62,308 nucleotides of DNA. It comes from an uncultured Saprospiraceae bacterium (GTDB taxonomy: Bacteria > Bacteroidota > Bacteroidia > Chitinophagales > Saprospiraceae). The notes beneath the pieces are model-generated. The model was given only the letters and a program-made list of their open reading frames with translations, searched no databases and was not told the origin of the DNA. The position numbers were made by a program, and so were the translations under genes. Shown here one piece after another: positions 33,948-41,887 of this stretch. Location: positions 1-62,308 of the forward strand of contig CALIHL010000004.1 in assembly GCA_938022935.1 (NCBI GenBank), in the 5' to 3' direction. The number at the start of each line of letters is the position of its first letter. The stretch's first letter is position 1.

Positions 33948-35450
33948 ATGATAGGTTTATTAATTGTAGGAATTATACTCTTGATCGGGATCATCGTGGT
34001 CCAGATAGGCAAGGTATCTGAACTTACTGCCAAGATTAGAGGGGTAGAAGAAGTTGAGCAAAGAAGCAATAATAACCAAGCTGTCTGGCTGATGGTTTTT
34101 ATGGTAGTCTTTTTAGTAGGATCTGTTGTCTCCGCTATCTACTACAAAGATATGATGTTGGGTTATGGTCCTCATGAAGCTGCATCTGCACATGGTGGAG
34201 AGATAGATAGTTTGTTTGATATGACATTGTTTTTTACGGGGATAGTATTCATATTGACACATATCGCTCTGTTTTGGTTCGCATATAAATATCGACAAAA
34301 GAAAGGTAACGTAGGGAAGTTCTTTGCGCATAGTACTCGACTTGAGATCATTTGGACGGCAGTTCCAGCAGTGGTCATGGTGATACTCGTAACCCAAGGT
34401 CTTGTAGCTTGGAATGAAATTATGCCTGATGTAGATGCAGATGAGGAATACATAGAAGTGGAAGCGACTGGGGAACAGTTCTTATGGACATTAAGATATC
34501 CTGGTGCTGATGGAAAGTTAGGAACCAAGCACTTCAAGTTGATCGATCCAGCTACCAATACACTTGGACAAGATTGGACTGATCCTAAAAACATAGATGA
34601 CTTCATCGCTGATGAATTGGTACTACCAGTAGGCAAAAAGGTAAGAGTGCGTATAACTGCAAAAGATGTATTGCACAACTTCTATCTACCGCACTTTAGA
34701 GTGAAGATGGATGCTATTCCAGGTCTTCCTACTTACTTCATCTTTACACCGATTACAACTACAGAAGAGTATAGAGAAAGATTAAGTTCTTACCCTGAGT
34801 GGCAGGTGCCATACGATGCTGAAGACCCAACAGGTCCTCAGAGATGGGAAGAGTTTAACTATGAGCTGGCATGTGCCGAGCTTTGTGGTAAGGGACACTA
34901 CAGTATGAAGAAGGTCGTAAAGATCGTCTCAGAAGAAGAGTACGCCGAGTGGTTGACTACTCAGAATTCTTTCTATAAAACTAATATCCGCGGTACTGAA
35001 GCTGATCCTTACGGAAGACTCTTGGCTTATGAAGCAGCGGAAAGAGAACAAGAACTAACTACTGACTTCGAGTCTGCACTCATACTCGACGATCCTTCAG
35101 AAACTTCAATAAGATTGAAAAATGTATTCTTTGCCACTGGCTCTGCTACACTTGAAGATGATTCTAATTTTGAATTAGCAAGTGTGAAGAAGCTATTGAC
35201 AGATTACAACGATATCTCTGTTGAAATCTCTGGTCATACTGACAACACTGGTGATGCGCAAGCAAATCAGTTATTGTCAGAAGCCAGAGCCAATGCTATT
35301 TACACTTACTTAACGAGTAATGGTATAGCAGCAAGCAGGTTAAGAACTGCAGGCTATGGATCACAAAATCCCGCAGATACTAATGAGACTGCTGAGGGAA
35401 GACAGAATAACCGCAGAATCGAAATGCGCATCATTTCTCAAAATTTTTAA
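33948..35450 (+). CDS. coxB: Cytochrome c oxidase subunit II fused to a C-terminal OmpA-like domain
   Basis: A 500-aa subunit II. After a hydrophobic N-terminal helix and a second helix (residues 46-65), the subunit II helix hairpin spans about 90-155. The CuA domain follows: aromatic patch FLWTLRYPG (178-186), His243, and Cys309, Cys313, His317, Met320 in CAELCGKGHYSM, all ligands intact. From about residue 388 to the end lies a complete OmpA/MotB-like peptidoglycan-binding domain: VFFATGSATL, ISGHTDNTGDA, LSEARANAIYTYL, GYGSQNPADTNET and NNRRIEMRI. Asp432 and Arg447 match the positions that bind diaminopimelate in OmpA. The frame is uninterrupted. It accepts electrons from the act-operon cytochromes. 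Confidence 0.95.
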   Translation: MIGLLIVGIILLIGIIVVQIGKVSELTAKIRGVEEVEQRSNNNQAVWLMVFMVVFLVGSVVSAIYYKDMMLGYGPHEAASAHGGEIDSLFDMTLFFTGIVFILTHIALFWFAYKYRQKKGNVGKFFAHSTRLEIIWTAVPAVVMVILVTQGLVAWNEIMPDVDADEEYIEVEATGEQFLWTLRYPGADGKLGTKHFKLIDPATNTLGQDWTDPKNIDDFIADELVLPVGKKVRVRITAKDVLHNFYLPHFRVKMDAIPGLPTYFIFTPITTTEEYRERLSSYPEWQVPYDAEDPTGPQRWEEFNYELACAELCGKGHYSMKKVVKIVSEEEYAEWLTTQNSFYKTNIRGTEADPYGRLLAYEAAEREQELTTDFESALILDDPSETSIRLKNVFFATGSATLEDDSNFELASVKKLLTDYNDISVEISGHTDNTGDAQANQLLSEARANAIYTYLTSNGIAASRLRTAGYGSQNPADTNETAEGRQNNRRIEMRIISQNF

Positions 35451-35461
35451 ATAGTAGGTAG

Positions 35462-37315
35462 ATGGCTGAGATAGTAAAGTATAACGAAGAAGAGCTAATA
35501 GAGAAGCAAGGATTTGATGATCATTTTCATGAGCATCATGAAGGAGATAAGTATCAGACAAGCTTCATCTTCAAGTATATCTTTAGTATGGATCATAAGA
35601 TCATCGCCCGTCAATTTTTGATAACGGGTATGTTCTGGGCATTCATCGGTGGTGCTATGTCATTGATATTCAGATTGCAATTGGGTTTTCCAGCAGAGAA
35701 CTTTGCTTGGTTAAAGCCATTGATCGGAAGATGGATATTAATGGATGAGGCAACAGGTATGGGGACCTTAGATCCTCAGTTCTATTATGCCCTTGTTACG
35801 ATGCACGGTACGATCATCGTATTCTTTGTATTGACAGCAGGCTTGAGTGGTACTTTTAGTAACCTATTGATTCCTCTTCAACTAGGAGCAAGAGATATGG
35901 CATCGCCATTCCTCAATATGTTATCATATTGGTTCTTCTTCCTTTCAGGTGTTGTGATGTTTTACTCACTATTCTTAAGTACTGGTCCGTTCTCGGGAGG
36001 TTGGACAGCCTATCCTCCGCTGAGCGCATTGCCCCAAGCCTCCTCGGGCTCAGGAGCAGGGATGACTTTATGGCTTGTCAGTCTTACACTCTTTGTAGTC
36101 TCGGTACTGCTGGGAGGAATCAACTATATAACTACTGTTCTTAACCTCAGAACAAAAGGTATGACTCTTTGGAGAATGCCATTGACAATCTGGGCATTTT
36201 TGGTAACAGCGATTATCGGTCTTTTGTCTTTTCCAGTATTGGTATCGGGTTTCTTCTTATTGATGTTTGATAGAGGATTGGGTACGAGCTTCTACCTGAG
36301 TGACATCTTTGTACAAGGTCAAGCATTGGACTTTGTCGGTGGTAGCCCGATATTATATCAACACTTATTCTGGTTCTTAGGACACCCAGAAGTTTACATT
36401 ATTATTCTACCGGCCATGGGGATTGTATCTGAAGTACTTTCAGTTCATGCTCGTAAGCCGATCTTTGGTTATAAAGCGATGGTCTATTCGATCTTAGCGA
36501 TTGCATTCTTAAGTTTCATTGTTTGGGCTCACCACATGTTTATGTCAGGTGTTAACCCATTCATTTCTAACTTCTTCGTGATCTTCACTTTGATCATTGC
36601 GGTACCATCTGCCGTCAAAGTATTTAACTGGATAACCACGCTCTGGGGCGGAAATATACGGCTCAACACCCCGATGCTTTTTGCGATCGGGTTTGTGTCG
36701 ATGTTTATCTCTGGAGGACTAACAGGTATATTCTTAGGTAACTCTGCAATTGATATACAGATGCACGATACTTACTTCGTAGTAGCTCACTTCCACATAG
36801 TGATGGGGGTTGCAGCGATGTTTGGTATGTTCGCTGGGATTTACCATTGGTACCCTAAGATGTTTGGTAGATTCATGAACGAGACATTAGGTAAGCTCCA
36901 CTTTTGGATAACCATGATTGGAGCATACGCTATATTCTGGCCGATGCATTATATCGGTATGGCAGGTGTACCAAGAAGATATTACAGATTCGATGGTTTT
37001 GAAGCATTTGGACAGTTCACAACGATGAACCAGTTTATCACGATTGCTGCCATCATAGTATTTGCCGCTCAGGTCTTGTTTATAATTAACTTCTTCTGGA
37101 GTCAAAACAAAGGAAGAAAGCAAACGACTAAGAACCCTTGGGAAGCGACGACATTGGAGTGGACAACTCCGATCGAGGCGGGTCATGGTAACTGGGAAGG
37201 TAATATACCCTCAGTGCACAGATGGGCTTATGACTATGGTAAAGATGGCAACGACTTTATCCCTCAGATTGTGCCATTATCAGATAAAGAAAAAGCTGAA
37301 GAACTTCATCATTGA
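35462..37315 (+). CDS. coxA: Cytochrome c oxidase subunit I (A1-type haem-copper oxidase)
   Basis: A 617-aa catalytic subunit that reduces oxygen and pumps protons. It carries the haem a ligand in ALVTMHGT (His115), the active-site WFLGHPEVY (the GHPEV form marks subfamily A1, with the His-Tyr cross-link), the CuB histidines in VWAHHMF, and VVAHFHIVMG for haem a3 and haem a. The N-terminus carries a short His-rich stretch (FDDHFHEHHEG). It is 11 bp after subunit II and overlaps ctaB by 4 bp. Confidence 0.97.
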   Translation: MAEIVKYNEEELIEKQGFDDHFHEHHEGDKYQTSFIFKYIFSMDHKIIARQFLITGMFWAFIGGAMSLIFRLQLGFPAENFAWLKPLIGRWILMDEATGMGTLDPQFYYALVTMHGTIIVFFVLTAGLSGTFSNLLIPLQLGARDMASPFLNMLSYWFFFLSGVVMFYSLFLSTGPFSGGWTAYPPLSALPQASSGSGAGMTLWLVSLTLFVVSVLLGGINYITTVLNLRTKGMTLWRMPLTIWAFLVTAIIGLLSFPVLVSGFFLLMFDRGLGTSFYLSDIFVQGQALDFVGGSPILYQHLFWFLGHPEVYIIILPAMGIVSEVLSVHARKPIFGYKAMVYSILAIAFLSFIVWAHHMFMSGVNPFISNFFVIFTLIIAVPSAVKVFNWITTLWGGNIRLNTPMLFAIGFVSMFISGGLTGIFLGNSAIDIQMHDTYFVVAHFHIVMGVAAMFGMFAGIYHWYPKMFGRFMNETLGKLHFWITMIGAYAIFWPMHYIGMAGVPRRYYRFDGFEAFGQFTTMNQFITIAAIIVFAAQVLFIINFFWSQNKGRKQTTKNPWEATTLEWTTPIEAGHGNWEGNIPSVHRWAYDYGKDGNDFIPQIVPLSDKEKAEELHH

Positions 37316-38214
37316 TGAGCAGATCTGTAGCTAAACATATAACACTTAAGCAAGTTGTTGCTGATACAGTTGGTGACTACTTGATGCTCATTAAAATGAG
37401 GTTGACAAGCCTGGTAGTTTTTACGGCGCTGGCTTCATATCTCATAGCATCAGGATTGTCATTCACAGGTATTGATTTACTCTTACTTGCCATTGGTGGC
37501 TTCGGTGTAGCAGGTGCTTCCAATGCCTTAAATCAAGTATTAGAAAAGGACTATGACATCTTGATGACCAGAACAAAAGGTCGTCCTATTGCTTCAGGTC
37601 GCATGACTATGTCGCATGGTGTGATGTTTGCGGGCTTCTTATGTATGCTGGGCATTACTGCACTTGCAGTATTCAATGTGTTGACAGCCTTCTTAGGTAT
37701 GTTGGCTTTTGTAACATATGCTTTCATATATACGCCACTAAAAAGATATTCAAGCGCTGCGGTATTTGTAGGCGCTATAGCAGGAGCGATGCCCATGTTG
37801 ATTGGTGTTGTAGCCTTTACAGGTACTATGACATGGTTAGCGATTGCTTTGTTTGCGATTCAGTTTGCTTGGCAATATCCGCACTTTTGGGCCATCGGCT
37901 TTTTGGGATTTGAAGATTATAAAAACGCTGGTTTCAATTTTGTGCCTACATCAGAAGGCCAAGCAGATCATGGTATTGCTACAAGCTCTATAGCTTATGC
38001 TGCAGTTTTGATAGCGATTGGTATTGTGATGGGGGTCCAAGGACTTATCGGTATGATAGCGACCGTGTTGATGGTTGTACTTGGATTGACCTACCTGTGG
38101 TATGCGATCAAGTTTTACAAAGAGTTTGATATTGCATCAGCAAAGAAGTTGATGTTCAGTTCTCTATTATACATTCCAATTGTAATGTTGGTTTTAATCA
38201 TTGACAAAATCTAA
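37312..38214 (+). CDS. ctaB: Protohaem IX farnesyltransferase (haem O synthase)
   Basis: A 300-aa UbiA-family membrane enzyme that adds a farnesyl group to haem B, giving haem O for the oxidase. The prenyltransferase signature is NQVLEKDYDILMTRTKGRP with a second Asp/Lys motif near GFEDYKNAGFNFVPTSEG. About eight to nine helices. The start overlaps the coxA stop (ATGA), so translation is coupled. No haem A synthase gene lies in the window. Confidence 0.95.
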   Translation: MMSRSVAKHITLKQVVADTVGDYLMLIKMRLTSLVVFTALASYLIASGLSFTGIDLLLLAIGGFGVAGASNALNQVLEKDYDILMTRTKGRPIASGRMTMSHGVMFAGFLCMLGITALAVFNVLTAFLGMLAFVTYAFIYTPLKRYSSAAVFVGAIAGAMPMLIGVVAFTGTMTWLAIALFAIQFAWQYPHFWAIGFLGFEDYKNAGFNFVPTSEGQADHGIATSSIAYAAVLIAIGIVMGVQGLIGMIATVLMVVLGLTYLWYAIKFYKEFDIASAKKLMFSSLLYIPIVMLVLIIDKI

Positions 38215-38216
38215 AG

Positions 38217-38798
38217 ATGGAAGCAGTGGCATCACGTTATAATAGAACAACTAATAAGATACATCCTCTAAAGTTCGCTTTGTGGATCGCTATGGCGAGT
38301 ATCACGATGATGTTTGGAGCCTTTACTTCGGCATACATAGTGAGACGCTCCGCAGGCAACTGGCTGGAGTTTGAACTGCCCAGCATCTTCTTTGTCAGTA
38401 CGATTGTATTGTTGATTTCGAGTTTGGTGTTACACACTTCTTTTAAGTCATACGTGGCAGGGAAGGAAGCTCGATATAAGAATCTCTTGCTAGTGAGTTT
38501 CGTCTTAGGTATTGCATTTCTCGTGCTACAGTATCAAGGATGGATAGCACTGTTTAACAATGGTATTGATTTGAAAGGAAACCCTTCAGGGTCATTTATA
38601 TATGTTCTTACTGGTATTCATGCATTGCATATCATAGGAGGTCTTGCGGCGATGGTTGTTGGACTCTTGATAGCATATACACGTAAGTTCAAGATTACAG
38701 AAAAGCGAAAGATCAATTTTGATTTGACACTAACATACTGGCATTTTGTCGATCTGTTGTGGGTCTATCTTTTGATCTTCTTATATATCAGCAGATAA
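38217..38798 (+). CDS. Cytochrome c oxidase subunit III-type protein, short form
   Basis: A 193-aa subunit III family protein with five helices (FALWIAMASITMMFGAFTSA at the start, GIHALHIIGGLAAMVVGLL and TYWHFVDLLWVYLLIFLYI at the end). The short form paired with a longer copy directly downstream is usual in Bacteroidota. It starts 2 bp after ctaB and ends 6 bp before the second copy. Confidence 0.92.
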   Translation: MEAVASRYNRTTNKIHPLKFALWIAMASITMMFGAFTSAYIVRRSAGNWLEFELPSIFFVSTIVLLISSLVLHTSFKSYVAGKEARYKNLLLVSFVLGIAFLVLQYQGWIALFNNGIDLKGNPSGSFIYVLTGIHALHIIGGLAAMVVGLLIAYTRKFKITEKRKINFDLTLTYWHFVDLLWVYLLIFLYISR

Positions 38799-38804
38799 CT
38801 AACT

Positions 38805-39665
38805 ATGTCAGTAGATACTTTAGAACATAAGGAAGTAGGAACTCATCATGATGCTGATGGTTCGTGGGATGGTGCTTCAAGACCATTCAAGGCGAGCTAT
38901 GGAAAGTTGATGATGTGGTACTTTCTACTTTCAGATGCATTTACATTTTCGGGATTCTTGATTGCTTACGGAGCATTGAGGATGAGTAGCCCTTCTTGGC
39001 CTGTACCTGATTTTGTATTTAGTACTTTCCCATTTGGTGGTCACAACATGCCACTTGTATTTGTTACAGTGATGACCTTTATTCTTTTGGCCAGTTCTTT
39101 TACAATGGTAAGAGCAGTACAAGAAGGGCATCAAGAAAACCAGCGAGGAGTAACTTTTTGGATGGTCTTGACGGTCATCGGAGGTTTAGGCTTCTTAGGA
39201 TGTCAAGCATGGGAGTGGAACAACCTGATAATAGAAGAAAACGTTTCTTACCATACTAATCCTTTTGGAACGCATGTAGAGTCAGGCACTTACTTGGCTG
39301 GAGATGATCATGGCATCAATGCTGGAGATACTTTTGAACCTGGGGATTCATACCTGGTACATAAGCACGATGGAGAATGGCATAATCTGAAGTACGAGGT
39401 AACTGATGGTCCTGAAGCCGGAACAATTAAAGAACAGGCCTTTGGGCCTCGAGCCTTTGGAGCTTTGTTCTTTTGTATCACGGGGTTTCACGGGTTTCAC
39501 GTATTCTCGGGAGTTGTATTCTTAATTATCATATTGGTGAATGTAATGTCAGGACTTTATGAGAAGAGACGCAACGGTTACGAGATGGTAGAAAAGATAG
39601 GCCTGTATTGGCACTTTGTCGATCTCGTCTGGGTATTTGTTTTCTTGGTATTCTATTTACTATAA
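38805..39665 (+). CDS. coxC: Cytochrome c oxidase subunit III, long form with a soluble insertion
   Basis: A 286-aa subunit III. Family features are KLMMWYFLLSDAFTFSGFL, AWEWNNLI, GFHGFHVFSGVVFL and YWHFVDLVWVFVFLVFYLL. Between the helix ending at about residue 145 and the one starting at about 215 lies a hydrophilic insertion of roughly 65 residues (TYLAGDDHGINAGDTFEPGD and on), larger than the loop in ordinary subunit III. It lies between the short subunit III gene and the subunit IV gene. Confidence 0.93.
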   Translation: MSVDTLEHKEVGTHHDADGSWDGASRPFKASYGKLMMWYFLLSDAFTFSGFLIAYGALRMSSPSWPVPDFVFSTFPFGGHNMPLVFVTVMTFILLASSFTMVRAVQEGHQENQRGVTFWMVLTVIGGLGFLGCQAWEWNNLIIEENVSYHTNPFGTHVESGTYLAGDDHGINAGDTFEPGDSYLVHKHDGEWHNLKYEVTDGPEAGTIKEQAFGPRAFGALFFCITGFHGFHVFSGVVFLIIILVNVMSGLYEKRRNGYEMVEKIGLYWHFVDLVWVFVFLVFYLL

Positions 39666-39689
39666 TTCAGATTTTAACAACTTATAATA

Positions 39690-40100
39690 ATGGCTCACGA
39701 TTACGAAACAGGAAAGAAAGTAGCAGTTAAGATTATTACGATCTTAGCAGTAATCACTATTGTAGAAGTAGGATTTGCTCTTCTTGGCAAAGGTTATATT
39801 ATTGAAGGTATAGAAGTTCCCGTATGGATAATGGGAGGTGTAATGATCTTATTTAGCGCTGTAAAAGCCTACTTGATCATCTACGAATTCATGCACATGA
39901 AGTACGAAGTACCTGGACTGGTTAAGTCTGTGTTGCTTCCTATGTTTTTATTAGTTTGGGGCGTTGTTGCCTTCTTGTATGAAGGAAGTGATTGGAATAG
40001 TCGCAGACAACTCATCGATAACAAGAATAGCGAAGAGATCGCTAACCAGCCACAGACAACAGGGATGATCTACGAGATAAAAAAATCAGATATACAATAA
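39690..40100 (+). CDS. Cytochrome c oxidase subunit IV (prokaryotic type)
   Basis: A 136-aa membrane protein with three helices and the subunit IV-like pattern AYLIIYEFMHMKYEVPGLVK. It probably stabilises the oxidase. It is the last gene before a strong terminator that follows after 2-3 bp. Confidence 0.88.
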   Translation: MAHDYETGKKVAVKIITILAVITIVEVGFALLGKGYIIEGIEVPVWIMGGVMILFSAVKAYLIIYEFMHMKYEVPGLVKSVLLPMFLLVWGVVAFLYEGSDWNSRRQLIDNKNSEEIANQPQTTGMIYEIKKSDIQ

Positions 40101-40102
40101 AC

Positions 40103-40128
40103 AAAAGGCGGGTCTTCCGCCTTTTTTT
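40103..40128 (+). terminator. Rho-independent terminator after the subunit IV gene
   Basis: AAGGCGG (40105-40111) pairs with CCGCCTT (40117-40123) over a 5-nt loop and runs into seven Ts. It lies right after the subunit IV stop and 33 bp before the next start, splitting the oxidase operon from the assembly-type genes. Confidence 0.9.
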
Positions 40129-40160
40129 ATGGAGTACAGTTTTGATTCTAATTATATAAA

Positions 40161-40709
40161 GTGACTGATCAAGGACCACCCAATAAAGTAGGTATAACAC
40201 GCAAAGCTTTCGTAAGCTTCGCGGTATTATTTATGCTGGTTATCGCTCCAGCTGTCTCATATGTTTATTTGAAAAAAGGATTTGACTATAGATTAGAATC
40301 GATAGATCAACTAAAAGAAAAGGAGATTTCAGCTGAGCTACGTGATTATATCGATGAACAAGATCCCTTTAAGGGAAATGCTCGTCTCCTTCACTTTCCC
40401 AGTAGTAACCTCTCAGGAGAGCTTAAGGTCTTAGATGCCATAGATGAGCGTATAGTTGATAGAGATCGATTTGATATTGTTTCATTCTCCAGTGAGCCTT
40501 CACTAGAAAGAGTTGATAAGATTGACTTTAAGTCGGTAGATGCTACGGCCACTTCTGACTATCAATTTCTACTTTTAGATACCTCCAATGTTGTAAGAGC
40601 GGTTTATCCTTATTCAAAAGATGTGGGCAGTGATATAATGAGACACTTGTCAGTGGTGATCCCAGTTCCAACCAAAAGAGAAATAACACTTTTAAGAGAT
40701 ACATTGTAA
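40161..40709 (+). CDS. SCO-like membrane-anchored protein lacking cysteines
   Basis: A 182-aa protein with a GTG start, one N-terminal membrane anchor (AFVSFAVLFMLVIAPAVSYV) and a periplasmic domain. Its position, between subunit IV and DUF420, is where Bacteroidota usually have a SCO copper chaperone, and the tail FLLLDTSNVVRAVYPYSKDV resembles the SCO DxxG strand block. However, the whole protein contains no cysteine, so the copper-binding CxxxC is missing. It may be a degenerate SCO with a structural role, or an unrelated thioredoxin-fold protein. The following DUF420 gene starts 1 bp after its stop. Confidence 0.6.
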   Translation: MTDQGPPNKVGITRKAFVSFAVLFMLVIAPAVSYVYLKKGFDYRLESIDQLKEKEISAELRDYIDEQDPFKGNARLLHFPSSNLSGELKVLDAIDERIVDRDRFDIVSFSSEPSLERVDKIDFKSVDATATSDYQFLLLDTSNVVRAVYPYSKDVGSDIMRHLSVVIPVPTKREITLLRDTL

Positions 40710-40710
40710 G

Positions 40711-41259
40711 ATGAGTATGCAAGTAGTTCCTCCAAATTTAGCATTAGCAAAGAAGCTCAATAGGTGGGCTTGGATTTTATCAGGAATAGTGTTCTTGCTT
40801 GTGGTAGGTATGCGACAACCGAAAAAGATTGATTTGGGTATCGACTTTAGCTTTCTGCCAGCGGTATATTCAACACTTAATGGTATTGTAGCAATCTTGT
40901 TGATTATCGCCCTTGTGGCGATAAAGAGAGGCAATGCTAAAGCACATAGAAAGTTTACAACTTCTGCTATGATCGGTAGTGTACTTTTCTTGTTGGGATA
41001 TGTGGTCTACCACATCACTACGCCAGAGACTTTATACTGTGGAGTAGGAGCGATCAGGTATGTGTACTTCTTCTTACTGATCACTCATATTGTCTTAGCT
41101 GCAGTTATTTTGCCTTTTATCCTCTTCACTTTTATAAGAGCATATACCAATCAGTTCGACAAGCATAGGAAGATGGCAAAGTGGGTATTCCCGCTTTGGT
41201 TATATGTGGCGATCACAGGACCAGTCTTGTATATGTTCTTAAGCCCTTGCTATAAGTAA
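40711..41259 (+). CDS. DUF420 membrane protein, oxidase-associated
   Basis: A 182-aa protein with five transmembrane helices of the DUF420 family, with conserved histidines in NAKAHRKFTTSAMIGSVLFL, YVVYHITTPE and ITHIVLAAVILPFILFTF and KHRKMAKWVFPLWLYVAITG near the end. DUF420 proteins are found beside haem-copper oxidase genes and are thought to help their assembly, but no activity is proven. It is translationally coupled to the SCO-like gene (1 bp gap). Confidence 0.88.
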   Translation: MSMQVVPPNLALAKKLNRWAWILSGIVFLLVVGMRQPKKIDLGIDFSFLPAVYSTLNGIVAILLIIALVAIKRGNAKAHRKFTTSAMIGSVLFLLGYVVYHITTPETLYCGVGAIRYVYFFLLITHIVLAAVILPFILFTFIRAYTNQFDKHRKMAKWVFPLWLYVAITGPVLYMFLSPCYK

Positions 41260-41342
41260 TGAAGTTATATAGAGATATTCTACTTTGTTACTTGAGCGTT
41301 TCTCTTCCAAAAGGAGATCTATCAATCACTTATCTTTGAATC

Positions 41343-41612
41343 ATGAAATTCACTAAAGTTATACTTGCAGTTTCAGTATTGATCATATTCGCTGTAATTG
41401 AAGCGTCTGCTCAGTGTCCTATGTGTAAGATGGCGGCAGAGTCTAACCTTGATCACGGTGGTACAGCAGGCCAAGGACTTAATACTGGGATACTCTATAT
41501 GTTGATGATGCCATATCTCTTGGTTGCGATCATAGGATATATCTGGTATCGCAATCGTAAAACTGATGTTGACTTGCTTGAAGATCAGTTAAATACCACT
41601 ACTGTAAGCTAA
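41343..41612 (+). CDS. Small CPMC-motif membrane protein of unknown function
   Basis: An 89-aa protein with a signal peptide (to ASAQ), then a mature N-terminus CPMCKMAAESNLDHGG, and one transmembrane helix (ILYMLMMPYLLVAIIGYIWY) with a short cytoplasmic tail. Proteins of this type often follow DUF420 genes in Bacteroidota. The CPMC pair on the periplasmic side could bind copper or undergo redox change, which would suit an oxidase-assembly role (inference). Confidence 0.7.
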   Translation: MKFTKVILAVSVLIIFAVIEASAQCPMCKMAAESNLDHGGTAGQGLNTGILYMLMMPYLLVAIIGYIWYRNRKTDVDLLEDQLNTTTVS

Positions 41613-41637
41613 AAGACAAGGGTTTCTACTAGGTACC

Positions 41638-41668
41638 TTTGAAAACACAAAAGCCGCCACTACCTTTG
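41638..41668 (+). promoter_or_regulatory. Perfect Bacteroidota promoter with no coding gene downstream
   Basis: TTTG (41638-41641), exactly 19 nt, TACCTTTG (41661-41668): a full match to -33 TTTG / -7 TANNTTTG. Transcription would start near 41674 on the plus strand, into a 210-bp region that holds no plus-strand gene and ends against the convergent mannosyltransferase-like gene. Confidence 0.7.
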
Positions 41669-41672
41669 CAAT

Positions 41673-41886
41673 GACGGCTAAGTGCAATCGACTTTGCAAG
41701 CCGATACCTACTGAAAAACCTTTATCCTATTGGTATACATGTCTCTTTAGACACTTCTTGATGCTTTCTATTAAGACTCAACGGGCTTGTTAATAAGAGT
41801 TAAGCAGTCTTTAAGATTTTCCTAAAAAGATTTAGACTGGGCAGATATACCCGAATAGAGAGTGAAACACCAATAAATTGGTGTTA
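41673..41886 (+). ncRNA. Candidate structured non-coding RNA
   Basis: About 214 nt lie between the promoter at 41638-41668 and a perfect 9-bp hairpin (AACACCAAT/ATTGGTGTT, 41866-41885). No open frame with coding character exists. Long-range pairing is visible: CTATTGGTATA at 41727-41737 pairs with TATACC and AATAG at 41846-41858 around a 2-nt bulge. Local hairpins include GTCT/AGAC near 41741-41752 and GGG/CCC near 41839-41852 as an alternative. Length and the closing long-range helix recall 6S-type RNAs, but I cannot assign a family. The end hairpin lacks a T-run on the plus strand. Confidence 0.45.
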
Positions 41887-41887
41887 A

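Noticed and set aside
41331-41338. TATCTTTG box just before the CPMC gene as a promoter
   Set aside because: No TTG at the right distance, and transcription would begin at or after the start codon.
41634-41641. First TACCTTTG box as a separate -7 element
   Set aside because: No -33 element is present at the right distance; its TTTG serves better as the -33 of the promoter at 41638-41668.
41680-41886. tmRNA, RNase P RNA or SRP RNA in this gap
   Set aside because: No TTCGA-CCA end, no P4-type core and no SRP loop sequence were seen; the length also does not fit RNase P.
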